Assembly: GCA_964616135.1 (NCBI GenBank)
Contig: CAZTTQ010000009.1
Coordinates: forward strand, 1 to 35,872
Direction of reading: 5' to 3'
DNA length: 35,872 bases
Source: JAJYIV01 sp964616135
GTDB taxonomy: Bacteria > Patescibacteriota > Patescibacteriia > UBA9934 > GWF2-40-263
Made by a program: the position numbers and the translations under genes. Below, piece by piece: positions 13,766 to 21,659 of the stretch. Every line of letters begins with the position of its first letter. Position 1 is the first letter of the stretch. Below the pieces are notes generated by a model, which was given only the letters and a program-made list of their open reading frames with translations, had not been told where the DNA came from and searched no databases.

Positions 13766-16405
13766 TTACGCGATCGCCGCCAACTGTTTGGCGAGTTCCG
13801 CGCGCTTGGTTTCGGCTTCCTGCTTTTTGGCACGTATGGTATCCACGACCTTGGCCGGGGCCTTGGCGGTGAATTCCGCGTTGGCCAGCTTGGCGTCCGT
13901 GGAAGAGATATACGCCTCCAGGTTCGCAATCTCCTCCGTCAAACGGGTGCGTTCCTTTACGGGGTCCACGCTCGGCAGGTAGAGGACGACGTTCGCTGTT
14001 TTGACGCTCGTCGCGTCCGTCGCGTCTTTTTCGCGCACGCGCGCCAGGACGCGGATCACCTCACTTTGGGCCTGGAACAATTTCGTGTCCAAGACTTCCA
14101 CGCCCAATTGGGCCACCGGCGCGATCTTATTGGTCGCACGCAGGTTGCGGATGTCCACGATGACTTCCTGCAGCTTGGCGAATTCTTTCTCGACCGCTTC
14201 GTCCGCCTTCCCCGCTTTCGTGGGCCAGGCGGCGGTCATGAGGAAGCTGCCCGTGCCGAATTGCTTCCACAGTTCTTCCGTCACGAACGGCATGAACGGG
14301 TGCCACATCGTGAGAAGGCGGCCGAGAATGTAGAGCAGGTTCTTGTCCGTGGACGGACCGTGTTCCGCACGCTGGATCTTGGCGATTTCCAAGTACCAAT
14401 CCGCGAAATCTCCCCACGTAAAGTCACGCAGCGCCTCCCCGGCGGCGGAGAACGCGTGCGCGTCCAGGTGATTGGTAACTTGCTCCTGCACGCGGGCAAA
14501 CCGAGAGAGGATCCACCTGTCCGCCAACGTCTTTGGCTCCGGCCGTGCGACGACTGCGACGTTTTCCACGCTGGTCAGCACGAAACGGCTGATGTTCCAG
14601 AGCTTGTTGGTGAAGTTGCGGAAGCCGGCGATTTTCTCTTCAGACAATTTCACGTCATTGCCCGGCGTGGAACCAAGGACCAGGGCCAGGCGCGTCGCGT
14701 CCGCGCCGTACTTCTGGATCATGTCCACCGGGTCGATGATGTTCCCCAAGGATTTACTCATCTTGCGGCCCTGTTCGTCACGCACGAGGCCGTGCAGGTA
14801 CACGGTTTTGAACGGCACCTCGCCCACGGCGTACGTGGTCATCAAAATCATGCGGGCCACCCAGAAGAAGATGATGTCGTAGCCCGTTTCCAACACAGAC
14901 GTCGGGTGGAACGCCTTGTAATCTGCGCTTGCGTTCGCCCAGGCGCGCAGATCGCTTCCGGCCTTGGACGGATCAAGCAACGTGGAGAACGTCCATAACC
15001 CGGAACTGAACCAGGTGTCGAGCGTGTCGGGGTCTTGTTCCCACCCTTCCCCGGGTGCGGCACCGACCACGAGTTGTTCTCCCTTGTACCAAACCGGCAC
15101 GCGGTGGCCGAACCAAATCTGGCGGCTAATGTTCCAGTCGCGCAGGTTATCAATCCAACGGAAATACGTTTTAGTGAAGTGCTCCGGGATGATTTCCACT
15201 TCCCCGTCGCGTACGACGTGCTGCATGAGCTGCTTCAAGGTGATCTGCTGGCCGTCTTCCAACCCCTTGATGGGCGCGTGTGCACTTTGTTTGAAGGTGA
15301 ACGGGCGGTTCACTCCAATAAACCACTGCATCTTTGGCAACGGTTCAATAGCGCCGCCGGAACGTTCTGCCGTAGACAGTGCCTGAGCGACGTCTTCCTC
15401 CTTTTGGAGCAAGCCTTGAGCACGGATCCACTCAATGGCGGCAGCGCGGGCTTCCGCTGTGGTCATGCCCGCAAGCAAACCAGCTTCTGCCGTCATACGA
15501 CCGTCCTCCCCAATCACCTGCTTCATTGGGAGGCCGTGACGTTCCGCGATTTCCGCGTCCACCGCGGAGTGTGCCGGCGTAACGCCCAATGCACCCGTAC
15601 CGAATGACGTGTCGACCGACGGATCGGCAACGACTTTGATTTCTAATTTCACGCCGCAAAAATCCGCCGCATAGGTCTTGCCCACAAACGCGGTGTAGCG
15701 AGCATCTTCCGGGTGCACGGCCACGGCCGTGTCGCCGACTTTGGTTTCTGGGCGCGTGGTGGAAATGGCAATCGGGAAGTCCTTTCCGTACGTAAACGTC
15801 ACCAGCTTGGCGGTGGTTTCCTTGTGGACGATCTCATCATCCGAAATGACCGTGCGGCCGAGCGGGTCCCAGTTCACCACGCGGAAGCCGCGATAAATCA
15901 GGCCATCTTCATACATTTGCTTGAACACCAAATTGACCGCGCGGTTGCGGGTTTCGTCAAGCGTGTACGCTTCCCGGTTCCAATCAATGGAGGCGCCCAT
16001 TTTGCGCACCTGCCCGACGATAGTGTCGTGGGAAGCCAAGGCGAATTCGTTTACCTTTTCCAAGAACGCCTCACGGCCCAATTCTTTGCGCGGGTCTTTG
16101 TATTTTCCGGTCAGCAGTTTTTCCACCTTGCTCTGCGTAGCGATAGCGGCGTGGTCGGTGCCCGGAACCCACAGCGTCCGCTTGCCGGACAAACGGGCGT
16201 AGCGGACCATGGCGTCTTCAATCGCCAACATGGCGGCGTGGCCCAAGTGGAGCGTACCCGTCACGTTCGGCGGAGGGAGGACCATGGAGAAGGTGCCGTT
16301 CCCTTCTTTGGACGGTGCGAACGAATCGTGTTGATCCCAATCGGAATAGATGGCGTCCTCATACGCGTGCGGCTCGTAGGCTTTGGGAAGTTCTGGGCGG
16401 GGCAT
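13766..16405 (-). CDS. valS: valyl-tRNA synthetase
   Basis: Class I synthetase charging tRNA-Val; both window tRNA-Val genes would be its substrates. 879 residues, normal length. Motifs: PPPNVTGTLHLGHAAM (HIGH variant), the editing-domain region with STTRPETKVGDTAVAVHPED, DTWFSSGLWTFSTLLD, GRKMSKSLGNIIDPVD (KMSKS), the anticodon-binding domain, and a C-terminal coiled coil from VDPVKERTRLTEEIANLEAY to the end (residues ~815-879). The promoter at 16415-16443 puts the -10 nine bases before the ATG and there is no Shine-Dalgarno, so the mRNA is probably leaderless. Confidence 0.97.
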   Translation of the reverse strand: MPRPELPKAYEPHAYEDAIYSDWDQHDSFAPSKEGNGTFSMVLPPPNVTGTLHLGHAAMLAIEDAMVRYARLSGKRTLWVPGTDHAAIATQSKVEKLLTGKYKDPRKELGREAFLEKVNEFALASHDTIVGQVRKMGASIDWNREAYTLDETRNRAVNLVFKQMYEDGLIYRGFRVVNWDPLGRTVISDDEIVHKETTAKLVTFTYGKDFPIAISTTRPETKVGDTAVAVHPEDARYTAFVGKTYAADFCGVKLEIKVVADPSVDTSFGTGALGVTPAHSAVDAEIAERHGLPMKQVIGEDGRMTAEAGLLAGMTTAEARAAAIEWIRAQGLLQKEEDVAQALSTAERSGGAIEPLPKMQWFIGVNRPFTFKQSAHAPIKGLEDGQQITLKQLMQHVVRDGEVEIIPEHFTKTYFRWIDNLRDWNISRQIWFGHRVPVWYKGEQLVVGAAPGEGWEQDPDTLDTWFSSGLWTFSTLLDPSKAGSDLRAWANASADYKAFHPTSVLETGYDIIFFWVARMILMTTYAVGEVPFKTVYLHGLVRDEQGRKMSKSLGNIIDPVDMIQKYGADATRLALVLGSTPGNDVKLSEEKIAGFRNFTNKLWNISRFVLTSVENVAVVARPEPKTLADRWILSRFARVQEQVTNHLDAHAFSAAGEALRDFTWGDFADWYLEIAKIQRAEHGPSTDKNLLYILGRLLTMWHPFMPFVTEELWKQFGTGSFLMTAAWPTKAGKADEAVEKEFAKLQEVIVDIRNLRATNKIAPVAQLGVEVLDTKLFQAQSEVIRVLARVREKDATDATSVKTANVVLYLPSVDPVKERTRLTEEIANLEAYISSTDAKLANAEFTAKAPAKVVDTIRAKKQEAETKRAELAKQLAAIA

Positions 16406-16414
16406 AATGCGGCC

Positions 16415-16443
16415 AGCTTAGAGGAAGCGGGGCGCGTTGACAA
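16415..16443. promoter_or_regulatory. divergent promoters sharing one -35 region (valS / 16507 gene)
   Basis: Minus strand: TTGTCA (16438-16443), 17-bp spacer, TAAGCT (16415-16420), driving valS. Plus strand: TTGACA (16437-16442) in the same bases, with a weak CAAACT 18 bp downstream (16461-16466) towards the 16507 gene. The near-palindrome TTGACAA supplies both -35 hexamers. Confidence 0.6.
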
Positions 16444-16506
16444 TCCGTCGCTTGGCAGGCCAAACTGAGCCCGCCGACCCAAAAAGGGCGGCCAGAGGAG
16501 CAGCCG

Positions 16507-17274
16507 ATGACGAAGGATGCCGAGACCCGCAAGCCGAACGGCCCCCTGTATACCAAGGCCTTTCGCCCCCTCCTGCACTTCCAGGACTGGGTGGCCCGTT
16601 GGACCGCCGCCGAGACGGTCGAAGAGGCCATCGGCCTCCTCAACGTCCTGCCCGACCACTTCTCGGAAGACCGTAAGCCTGACGGCGTGCGCTTCCTGCT
16701 GGAGTTCCTGGACATCCAGGCGGACCCGACTTGCCTGTGCATTGGAACGTGCAGACACGTCCTGGTGCGCGACAAGGCGCGCGAACTCCTGGCACTTCAC
16801 TTCCTCAAGGAGCCCAAAGAGAGGAGCCTGCAGGCGCGCTACCCCTGGTACCAGCCGATCCGGGATGACCCCACCCTGTTCCCGCTCACGCTGCGCGTCC
16901 TCTCCCAGCCCCACTTCACCCTGGACCGGGAGAAGATCGTCCAGCAGTTCGTGGGCCGGTGCCTGGAGGCCCACTACGGCGAGCGTGTGTGGGGTGACGA
17001 TTTCTCCGAACTCGTCACCCTCCACCTGGAGGCGCTGCTGCCACTCGTACGGAACCCGGACCTCGTCCGGGAACACGACCGCTCCCCGAAGATGGCGGCC
17101 GCGTTGCGCACGCTCGCGCTGCGCCCGAACATCCACGGCAAGGCGCCCCGAGACCTGGAAGAAGCCGTCCTGACGCCCGGCAACGAGTGGTTCGCCCGCA
17201 AGCTGCTGGTGTTGGAGGCCTACTCCCGCGCCAAGTCCCGTCAGGAAGCCGAAGCAAAGCCCACCGCTGCGTGA
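16507..17274 (+). CDS. hypothetical protein, 255 residues, accessory
   Basis: Not recognised. A strong purine-rich Shine-Dalgarno (AGAGGAG) lies six bases before the ATG. Upstream are a consensus -35 and a CCGCC/GGCGG leader hairpin; downstream is a GC-rich terminator. The protein is predicted almost entirely helical and soluble, rich in W, R, E and D, with no signal peptide or membrane segment. Notable pieces are a Cys pair region DPTCLCIGTCRHVLVRDKAR (three Cys, ~78-84) and a long C-terminal helix EEAVLTPGNEWFARKLLVLE. The paralogous layout (own promoter, leader hairpin, own terminator) is shared with the 12785, 22647, 23173 and 24684 genes. Confidence 0.72.
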   Translation: MTKDAETRKPNGPLYTKAFRPLLHFQDWVARWTAAETVEEAIGLLNVLPDHFSEDRKPDGVRFLLEFLDIQADPTCLCIGTCRHVLVRDKARELLALHFLKEPKERSLQARYPWYQPIRDDPTLFPLTLRVLSQPHFTLDREKIVQQFVGRCLEAHYGERVWGDDFSELVTLHLEALLPLVRNPDLVREHDRSPKMAAALRTLALRPNIHGKAPRDLEEAVLTPGNEWFARKLLVLEAYSRAKSRQEAEAKPTAA

Positions 17275-17288
17275 CACCCCCCCCTCTT

Positions 17289-17325
17289 CCCCGCCCGCTC
17301 CGACCTGGAGCCGGCGGGGATTTTT
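17289..17325 (+). terminator. rho-independent terminator after the 16507 gene
   Basis: CCCCGCC (17289-17295) pairs with GGCGGGG (17313-17319), with an inner GCTCC/GGAGC stem, followed by ATTTTTCTTTC. Confidence 0.88.
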
Positions 17326-17341
17326 CTTTCTGCGCCGTGCC

Positions 17342-17370
17342 TTGACGCATCTCCATGACGCGGATACAGT
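17342..17370 (+). promoter_or_regulatory. promoter of the DHH-family gene
   Basis: TTGACG (17342-17347), 17-bp spacer, TACAGT (17365-17370). It places the start downstream of the in-frame ATG at 17355 and supports translation from 17397. Confidence 0.75.
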
Positions 17371-17396
17371 GCTCCATTCCCTTCGAACGGAAACCC

Positions 17397-18539
17397 ATGG
17401 CCCTGACTGAATCCCAACAATTCTTGGAAGCCTTCAAACGGGCCAAGCGCCCGGTCATTTGCATCGGGGCCGGCAGCGGCGTGGACGGCCACGCGGCGGC
17501 CTTGGGGCTCGCCCGCATCTTGGGCAAACTTGGCACGCGCCCGGACCTCCTTTCCGCCGACGGCGTGCCCGGCATCCTGTCATTTCTGGAAGGGACCACG
17601 GCCGTCAAAGCGACCGCGGACAACCTGCGCCGCTTCGTCATTGAGTTGGACGCATCCAAAGCCAAGGCGAAGGAACTGACGTACGAACTGAAGGGAGACA
17701 AACTGCAGATCCACGTCACGCCGTCCTCGGGATCGTTCGACCCGAAGGACCTGACGGTTTCCAACAGCGGATTCCGCTACGACCTGATCGTCACCGTCGG
17801 CGCGGCAGACTTGGCCGCGTGCGGGACCCTGTTTGCCACGTCCCCGGACTTCTTCTACGCCACCCCCATCGTGAACGTGGACTTCCGCCCGGAGAACGAG
17901 CAGTACGGCGCCTTGAACGCCGTGGACCTGACCGCATCGTCTTGCGGCGAGGTGTGCCACGACTTATGCGAGGCCATGGATCCGTCCCTCATGGACGAAG
18001 AATCCGCTACCGCGTTTTTGACCGGCATGATCGCCCGGACGAAAAGCTTCAAACGGGCCAACGTGACGCCCAGGACCATGCAGACGGCGGGGAAATTAGT
18101 CGCGAAAGGCGCGCGCCGCGAAGCTATCGTGGAACGACTGTACCGCACACGCACCGTCCCGACGCTGCGTCTGTGGGGCCGTGCCCTGGCGCGCCTAAAA
18201 AAGCACCCGGACGCGTCCCTGGTCTGGTCTTCCCTGTCCCGCCAGGACTTCCTCCACGCGGGGGCAGAAGAATCCGTCCTGGAAGACGTGATCGACGAGC
18301 TCATTACGTCCTCCCCGGACGCCAAGGTGACCGCCTTGCTTGCGGAAGCCACGGACGGCAGCGTCCACGCCTACGTGCACGCCGAACGCCCATACGATGC
18401 ACTCGCTCTCTGCGCTGCGTTCTCTCCGACGGGTTCCAAAGAAGACGCCCGCCTTTCCTGGAAGGACGGCGGTATTGTGAAGGCGGAACAAGACCTGACG
18501 TCCAAGATCGCCGCGCAGATGAAAAACCGGCCCGTGTAG
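17397..18539 (+). CDS. DHH/DHHA1-family phosphoesterase-like protein, catalytic motifs degenerate
   Basis: 380 residues from the ATG at 17397 (MALTESQQFLEAFKRAK). The layout matches NrnA/RecJ-like DHH phosphoesterases, which cleave nanoRNAs, pAp or cyclic dinucleotides. The first motif reads CIGAGSGVDGHAAALGLA where active enzymes have a His/Asp-rich HxxPDxDA. The namesake motif is VNVDFRPENEQYGALN, so the DHH triplet is D-F-R. The following VDLTASSCGEVCHDL and the C-terminal DHHA1-like part (SWKDGGIVKAE for GGH) are still recognisable. Several metal ligands are therefore missing; the protein may bind nucleotides without hydrolysing them. It ends in a small hairpin that overlaps the promoter of cca. 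Confidence 0.78.
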   Translation: MALTESQQFLEAFKRAKRPVICIGAGSGVDGHAAALGLARILGKLGTRPDLLSADGVPGILSFLEGTTAVKATADNLRRFVIELDASKAKAKELTYELKGDKLQIHVTPSSGSFDPKDLTVSNSGFRYDLIVTVGAADLAACGTLFATSPDFFYATPIVNVDFRPENEQYGALNAVDLTASSCGEVCHDLCEAMDPSLMDEESATAFLTGMIARTKSFKRANVTPRTMQTAGKLVAKGARREAIVERLYRTRTVPTLRLWGRALARLKKHPDASLVWSSLSRQDFLHAGAEESVLEDVIDELITSSPDAKVTALLAEATDGSVHAYVHAERPYDALALCAAFSPTGSKEDARLSWKDGGIVKAEQDLTSKIAAQMKNRPV

Positions 18540-18548
18540 GTCGGTTTT
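18522..18548 (+). terminator. small hairpin terminator at the end of the DHH-family gene
   Basis: AAAAACCG pairs with CGGTTTTT around a loop that contains the stop codon. The T-run runs directly into the extended -10 of cca. Confidence 0.6.
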
Positions 18549-18549
18549 T

Positions 18550-18558
18550 TGCTATACT
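18550..18558 (+). promoter_or_regulatory. extended -10 promoter of cca
   Basis: TGCTATACT, an extended -10 (TGnTATAAT type), six bases before the cca ATG. No good -35 is visible. The expected start coincides with the ATG. Confidence 0.6.
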
Positions 18559-18564
18559 TCGACC

Positions 18565-19899
18565 ATGACCCATGGCGAAGAACAAGTGAAACGTCTCGCC
18601 GCGACCCATCCCGCCCTGCGGGTATTTTCCGCGTTGCGCGCCACATTCCCAGACGCAAAAACGTATCTCGTGGGCGGCGCCGTCCGCGACGCCCTGCTTG
18701 GCCGTCCCGTCACGGACGTTGATACGGTCGTCGCCGGCGTTCCGCGGGACGTACTGGAACCGTGGTTGGAAACCCAGGGACGCGTAGATTTGGTCGGTCG
18801 CGTGTTCGGCGTCTACAAATTTGGCAGTGGTGCCAAGGCCGCGGACATCGCGCTTCCCCGCTCCGAGCGGCCCACGGCCGACAGTGCGGGCGGGTTCCGC
18901 GACTTCGACGCCCAAATCGACCCATTCCTGCCGATCGACCAGGATTTGGCACGACGCGACTTTACGGTGAACGCGATGGCGTTTGACTTGGGGAGCGGCG
19001 AACTGGTGGACCCGTACGGCGGACGGTGGGACCTGGAGGCGCGGCAGATCCGCACGGTCGGCACACCAAAAGAACGCTTCGCGGAAGACTTGTCCCGCCT
19101 GTTGCGCGCGCTGCGGTTCGCCTGCCAGCTGAATTTTGATATCGAACGGGATACCTGGGACGCACTCCGTTCCCTGGCGCCAGACCTCAACCGCACGCGT
19201 GCCCGTGCCGACGGCCGCAGTGAGCTCGTCCTGCCGCGCGAAACCGCCGGGCGCGAACTGGCCAAAGCATTTACCGCGGCCCCCGCTCGCGCCGCCCGCT
19301 TGTTTTGGGACAGCGGCGCCCTGAAGCTGCTGCTCCCAGAGGCGGCGGCGGGCATCGGTGGGGACCCGGACGCATTCTTGTCTCCGCTCGCCAGCGTCAC
19401 GGACCTGCCGGTCGCCCTGGCGCTCCTCATGCGCCGCGTCCCAGGCGACGGCGTGCGCTCCGCCCTGTCACGTGCGGGATTGGACGGACTCGCGCTCCCC
19501 GACGGAACCGCCTGTGGCGCGGAAGACGTCGCGTGCCTGGTGCGCGCCCTGCAGAACGTTCCGGCGCCCGAACAGATCCGCAATCTGACGGCAGTGGAGT
19601 TTGAAGACCGGTTCATGGACGCGCGCCACCGCTTCAAACTGACCACGCTTACCGCGGGTGGCAAGACGGCTGAAGTCGTAGCAGCCCAAGAGCGCATCCA
19701 GGAAATCCGCCGACTTTGCGGCGTGCCAGTAGGCCCCATTCCCCCGCTCCTCACAGGCACAGACATCCTCGCTGCAGGAGTGAAAGAGGGGCCTGCCGTC
19801 GGCGCATGGCTTACCCGTGCCCGAGAGGAACAACTGACCGGCCGCCTCCGTACGCATGAAGAAGCGATTTCCTGGCTCAAACAAAACACCGCCCGCTAG
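18565..19899 (+). CDS. cca: CCA tRNA nucleotidyltransferase / poly(A) polymerase family protein
   Basis: Class II nucleotidyltransferase that adds or repairs the 3' CCA of tRNAs (or polyadenylates RNA). 444 residues. The head domain has YLVGGAVRDALLGRPVTDVD (residues ~31-50) with the GGxxRD and DxD metal-binding signature; the neck has RRDFTVNAMAFDL and DPYGGRWDLEARQIR, then RLLRALRFAC. The C-terminal body is helical and lineage-divergent. In this window tRNA-Val(UAC) lacks an encoded CCA, which supports the CCA-adding role. Predicted leaderless: the ATG is six bases after an extended -10. Confidence 0.88.
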   Translation: MTHGEEQVKRLAATHPALRVFSALRATFPDAKTYLVGGAVRDALLGRPVTDVDTVVAGVPRDVLEPWLETQGRVDLVGRVFGVYKFGSGAKAADIALPRSERPTADSAGGFRDFDAQIDPFLPIDQDLARRDFTVNAMAFDLGSGELVDPYGGRWDLEARQIRTVGTPKERFAEDLSRLLRALRFACQLNFDIERDTWDALRSLAPDLNRTRARADGRSELVLPRETAGRELAKAFTAAPARAARLFWDSGALKLLLPEAAAGIGGDPDAFLSPLASVTDLPVALALLMRRVPGDGVRSALSRAGLDGLALPDGTACGAEDVACLVRALQNVPAPEQIRNLTAVEFEDRFMDARHRFKLTTLTAGGKTAEVVAAQERIQEIRRLCGVPVGPIPPLLTGTDILAAGVKEGPAVGAWLTRAREEQLTGRLRTHEEAISWLKQNTAR

Positions 19900-19911
19900 G
19901 GGCGGTGTTTT
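19883..19911. terminator. bidirectional terminator between cca and the ZIP gene
   Basis: Perfect 12-bp stem AAAACACCGCCC/GGGCGGTGTTTT with a five-base loop that contains the cca stop codon. T-runs on both strands serve the two convergent genes. Confidence 0.93.
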
Positions 19912-19912
19912 G

Positions 19913-20677
19913 TTATTCCATGAATGACGTCACCCAGAGCAATACAACGCCGCCGAACAAAAAGACGGTCTGAAAGAGGCGACGGCGGATCGATTCTTCT
20001 TCCTTAATTTCAGAAAGCAAATTGGTACAGGCCATGTACAAGAATCCGCCGGCAGCAAACGGGATCGTGTATTTAGTGATCCCCGTTACGTACTGAGCAA
20101 GCAGGAATGTCACCAAAATACCCACAAGGGTAAAGAGGGCCACAAGACCATTCCACATCAGCGCGCGTTTTGGTTTGAACCCCGAATGGATAAGCACGCC
20201 GAAGTCGCCGATCTCTTGAGGAATCTCATGCATGGCCGTTGCAAATGCCGTGGCAAAACCAACAGCAGGACTTACCATAAACGCCGAAGCCAATACGATA
20301 CCGTCTGTGAAATTGTGGATGGAGTCTCCTACTAAGTTTAGAACACCAACCGGCTTAGGCGGACATGATCCATGCGTGTGCCCTTCTTCATGCAACCGAT
20401 GCCCGGCATGACAGTGGTAGACCCACAAAAGAGAATCGATCGCAAAAAACGTGAGAAGACCCACAAGAGTCAGCCCAAACGTAGGTCCTCCCAATGAGAT
20501 CGACTCTGGAAGCAGATGGAAAAAAGCCGCGCCCAACAACGATCCCGCGGCAAAGGCGACAAAGACAGACAGCCACTGTGCAAGACGTTTGCGAGCAATC
20601 AACAAGCTGCCAAATCCGACAAAGGCAATGAGCGCCATGCAAGCACCCGCGAGTATCGAAAGGGAGAAAGCAGACAT
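19913..20677 (-). CDS. ZIP-family divalent metal transporter
   Basis: Membrane transporter importing Zn2+ or related cations. 254 residues, about eight helices. The signature motifs are complete: HNFTDGIVLASAF in helix 4 and HEIPQEIGDFGVL in helix 5 (binuclear metal site). A His-rich cytoplasmic loop YHCHAGHRLHEEGHTHGS precedes them. The start at 20677 follows a TATTCT box by nine bases, with no Shine-Dalgarno. The DNA is visibly A/T-richer than its neighbours, with different codon choice, suggesting later acquisition. No metal regulator is nearby. Confidence 0.93.
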   Translation of the reverse strand: MSAFSLSILAGACMALIAFVGFGSLLIARKRLAQWLSVFVAFAAGSLLGAAFFHLLPESISLGGPTFGLTLVGLLTFFAIDSLLWVYHCHAGHRLHEEGHTHGSCPPKPVGVLNLVGDSIHNFTDGIVLASAFMVSPAVGFATAFATAMHEIPQEIGDFGVLIHSGFKPKRALMWNGLVALFTLVGILVTFLLAQYVTGITKYTIPFAAGGFLYMACTNLLSEIKEEESIRRRLFQTVFLFGGVVLLWVTSFME

Positions 20678-20708
20678 AGTGGAAAAAGAATAACACAATG
20701 GGCTACGA

Positions 20709-20737
20709 TTGACACCGGGGCGGGGATTCCCTATACT
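20709..20737 (+). promoter_or_regulatory. promoter of tRNA-Val(GAC)
   Basis: TTGACA (20709-20714), 17-bp spacer, TATACT (20732-20737), 15 bases before the tRNA. The closest match to consensus in the window. Confidence 0.88.
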
Positions 20738-20752
20738 GCCCGCACGAATGAC

Positions 20753-20829
20753 GGGCGATTAGCTCAGTTGGTTAGAGCGTCACATTGACATTGTGAAGGT
20801 CAGTGGTTCGAACCCACTATCGCCCACCA
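20753..20829 (+). tRNA. tRNA-Val (anticodon GAC)
   Basis: Acceptor GGGCGAT/ATCGCCC, anticodon stem TCACA/TGTGA with loop TTGACAT, T arm AGTGG-TTCGAAC-CCACT, encoded CCA at 20827-20829. A monocistronic unit with its own promoter and terminator. Confidence 0.96.
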
Positions 20830-20859
20830 AAAAACTCCCACGTCACGTGGGAGTTTTTT
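20829..20859. terminator. terminator after tRNA-Val(GAC), shared with the convergent gene
   Basis: AAAAAACTCCCACGT and ACGTGGGAGTTTTTT form a near-perfect palindrome of 15-base arms. It ends next to the stop of the minus-strand gene at 20861, so it probably works in both directions. Confidence 0.92.
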
Positions 20860-20860
20860 G

Positions 20861-21286
20861 TTACAGCGCCTCGGATTCCACCGGCGGAGCAACCGGCGCG
20901 GAAGGCTCCCCCATGCGCGGCATGCGGCGCGTGGACAAGGCCAGGATGACTAACCCGCCCAGGAATAGCGCTGCGAACCCCAGGCCAAAGCCGCCCATGA
21001 TCCCGACGAAGCCGCAGCCGAAAATGGCCGAAACCACCTCCGCGCGGTTCACCGCGTCCGCCAGACAGGCGGTCACGGCGCCTTCGGAGAACCGGACGCC
21101 GCCGTACGCGGCCGCAATCCCCATAAACAACGCCCACAGGCTGAAGAAACAGCCAAACCGGACCCGGCGGATACGCCCGCTCCGCAGCAGGGCAAACAAG
21201 GCCATGGCGACGCCGCCAAAAACCCAATAGGCCAGGAACCACAGCAAGGCTAAGAGGCCCGTCAGCAAGGCGAAATCCAGTCCCAT
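20861..21286 (-). CDS. membrane protein of unknown function
   Basis: 141 residues with four hydrophobic helices, beginning MGLDFALLTGLLALLWFLAY. A basic loop RSGRIRRVRFGC follows helix 1-2. The C-terminal tail after RRMPRMGEPSAP is cytoplasmic, Pro-rich and acidic. No domain recognised. The promoter at 21298-21326 lies 11 bases before the ATG and there is no Shine-Dalgarno, so it is nearly leaderless. Confidence 0.72.
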   Translation of the reverse strand: MGLDFALLTGLLALLWFLAYWVFGGVAMALFALLRSGRIRRVRFGCFFSLWALFMGIAAAYGGVRFSEGAVTACLADAVNRAEVVSAIFGCGFVGIMGGFGLGFAALFLGGLVILALSTRRMPRMGEPSAPVAPPVESEAL

Positions 21287-21297
21287 ATGTGCCGGCG

Positions 21298-21326
21298 AGG
21301 ATAGCGCACTTCGTCTAAAATTTCAA
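21298..21326 (-). promoter_or_regulatory. promoter of the 20861-21286 membrane protein gene
   Basis: TTGAAA (21321-21326), 17-bp spacer, TATCCT (21298-21303) on the minus strand. Confidence 0.68.
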
Positions 21327-21397
21327 TAGTCTTGGCGCAATTTTCTTGACAAACTGCCGAAAATAAGCGAAAAAGGACCTGTCCTTCCACTTGCTAC

Positions 21398-21474
21398 GGG
21401 TCCGTAGCTCAGTTGGTTAGAGCGCCGAGCTTATACCTCGGTGGTCGATGGTTCGAATCCATCCGGACCTACCA
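21398..21474 (+). tRNA. tRNA-Ile (anticodon UAU)
   Basis: Acceptor GGGTCCG/CGGACCT (first pair G-T), D arm AGTTGGTTAGA, anticodon stem CCGAG/CTCGG with loop CTTATAC, giving anticodon TAT. The T arm is GATGG-TTCGAAT-CCATC, with encoded CCA at 21472-21474. UAU reads AUA; most bacteria instead use tRNA-Ile(CAU) modified by TilS. A TTGACA lies at 21346-21351 but its -10 is unclear. The next ATG is eight bases after the tRNA, so tRNA, membrane peptide and rluD appear to share a transcript. Confidence 0.9.
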
Positions 21475-21482
21475 GACTTCCT

Positions 21483-21659
21483 ATGCCTTTTCTCTTCATT
21501 GGAATATTACTCATCGTCGGTGGGCTGCTGCTTGGCCGCGAAGCCAAGAAGTCACATGACCACAACGGCGAGTCCGGCGCCGGCCACCTGATCTTCGCCG
21601 GATTGGTCCTTGTCGTTTTGTTCGGCCTGCTTTCCCGCTTGGCCATTTCCTCCACATGA
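21483..21659 (+). CDS. small membrane protein, 58 residues
   Basis: The ATG at 21483 lies eight bases after tRNA-Ile. Helix 1 is FLFIGILLIVGGLLLG, then a short charged loop REAKKSHDHNGESGAGH, then helix 2 FAGLVLVVLFGLL. The stop overlaps the rluD start in an ATGA, so translation is coupled. No domain recognised; a role as a small membrane peptide is all that can be said. Confidence 0.68.
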   Translation: MPFLFIGILLIVGGLLLGREAKKSHDHNGESGAGHLIFAGLVLVVLFGLLSRLAISST

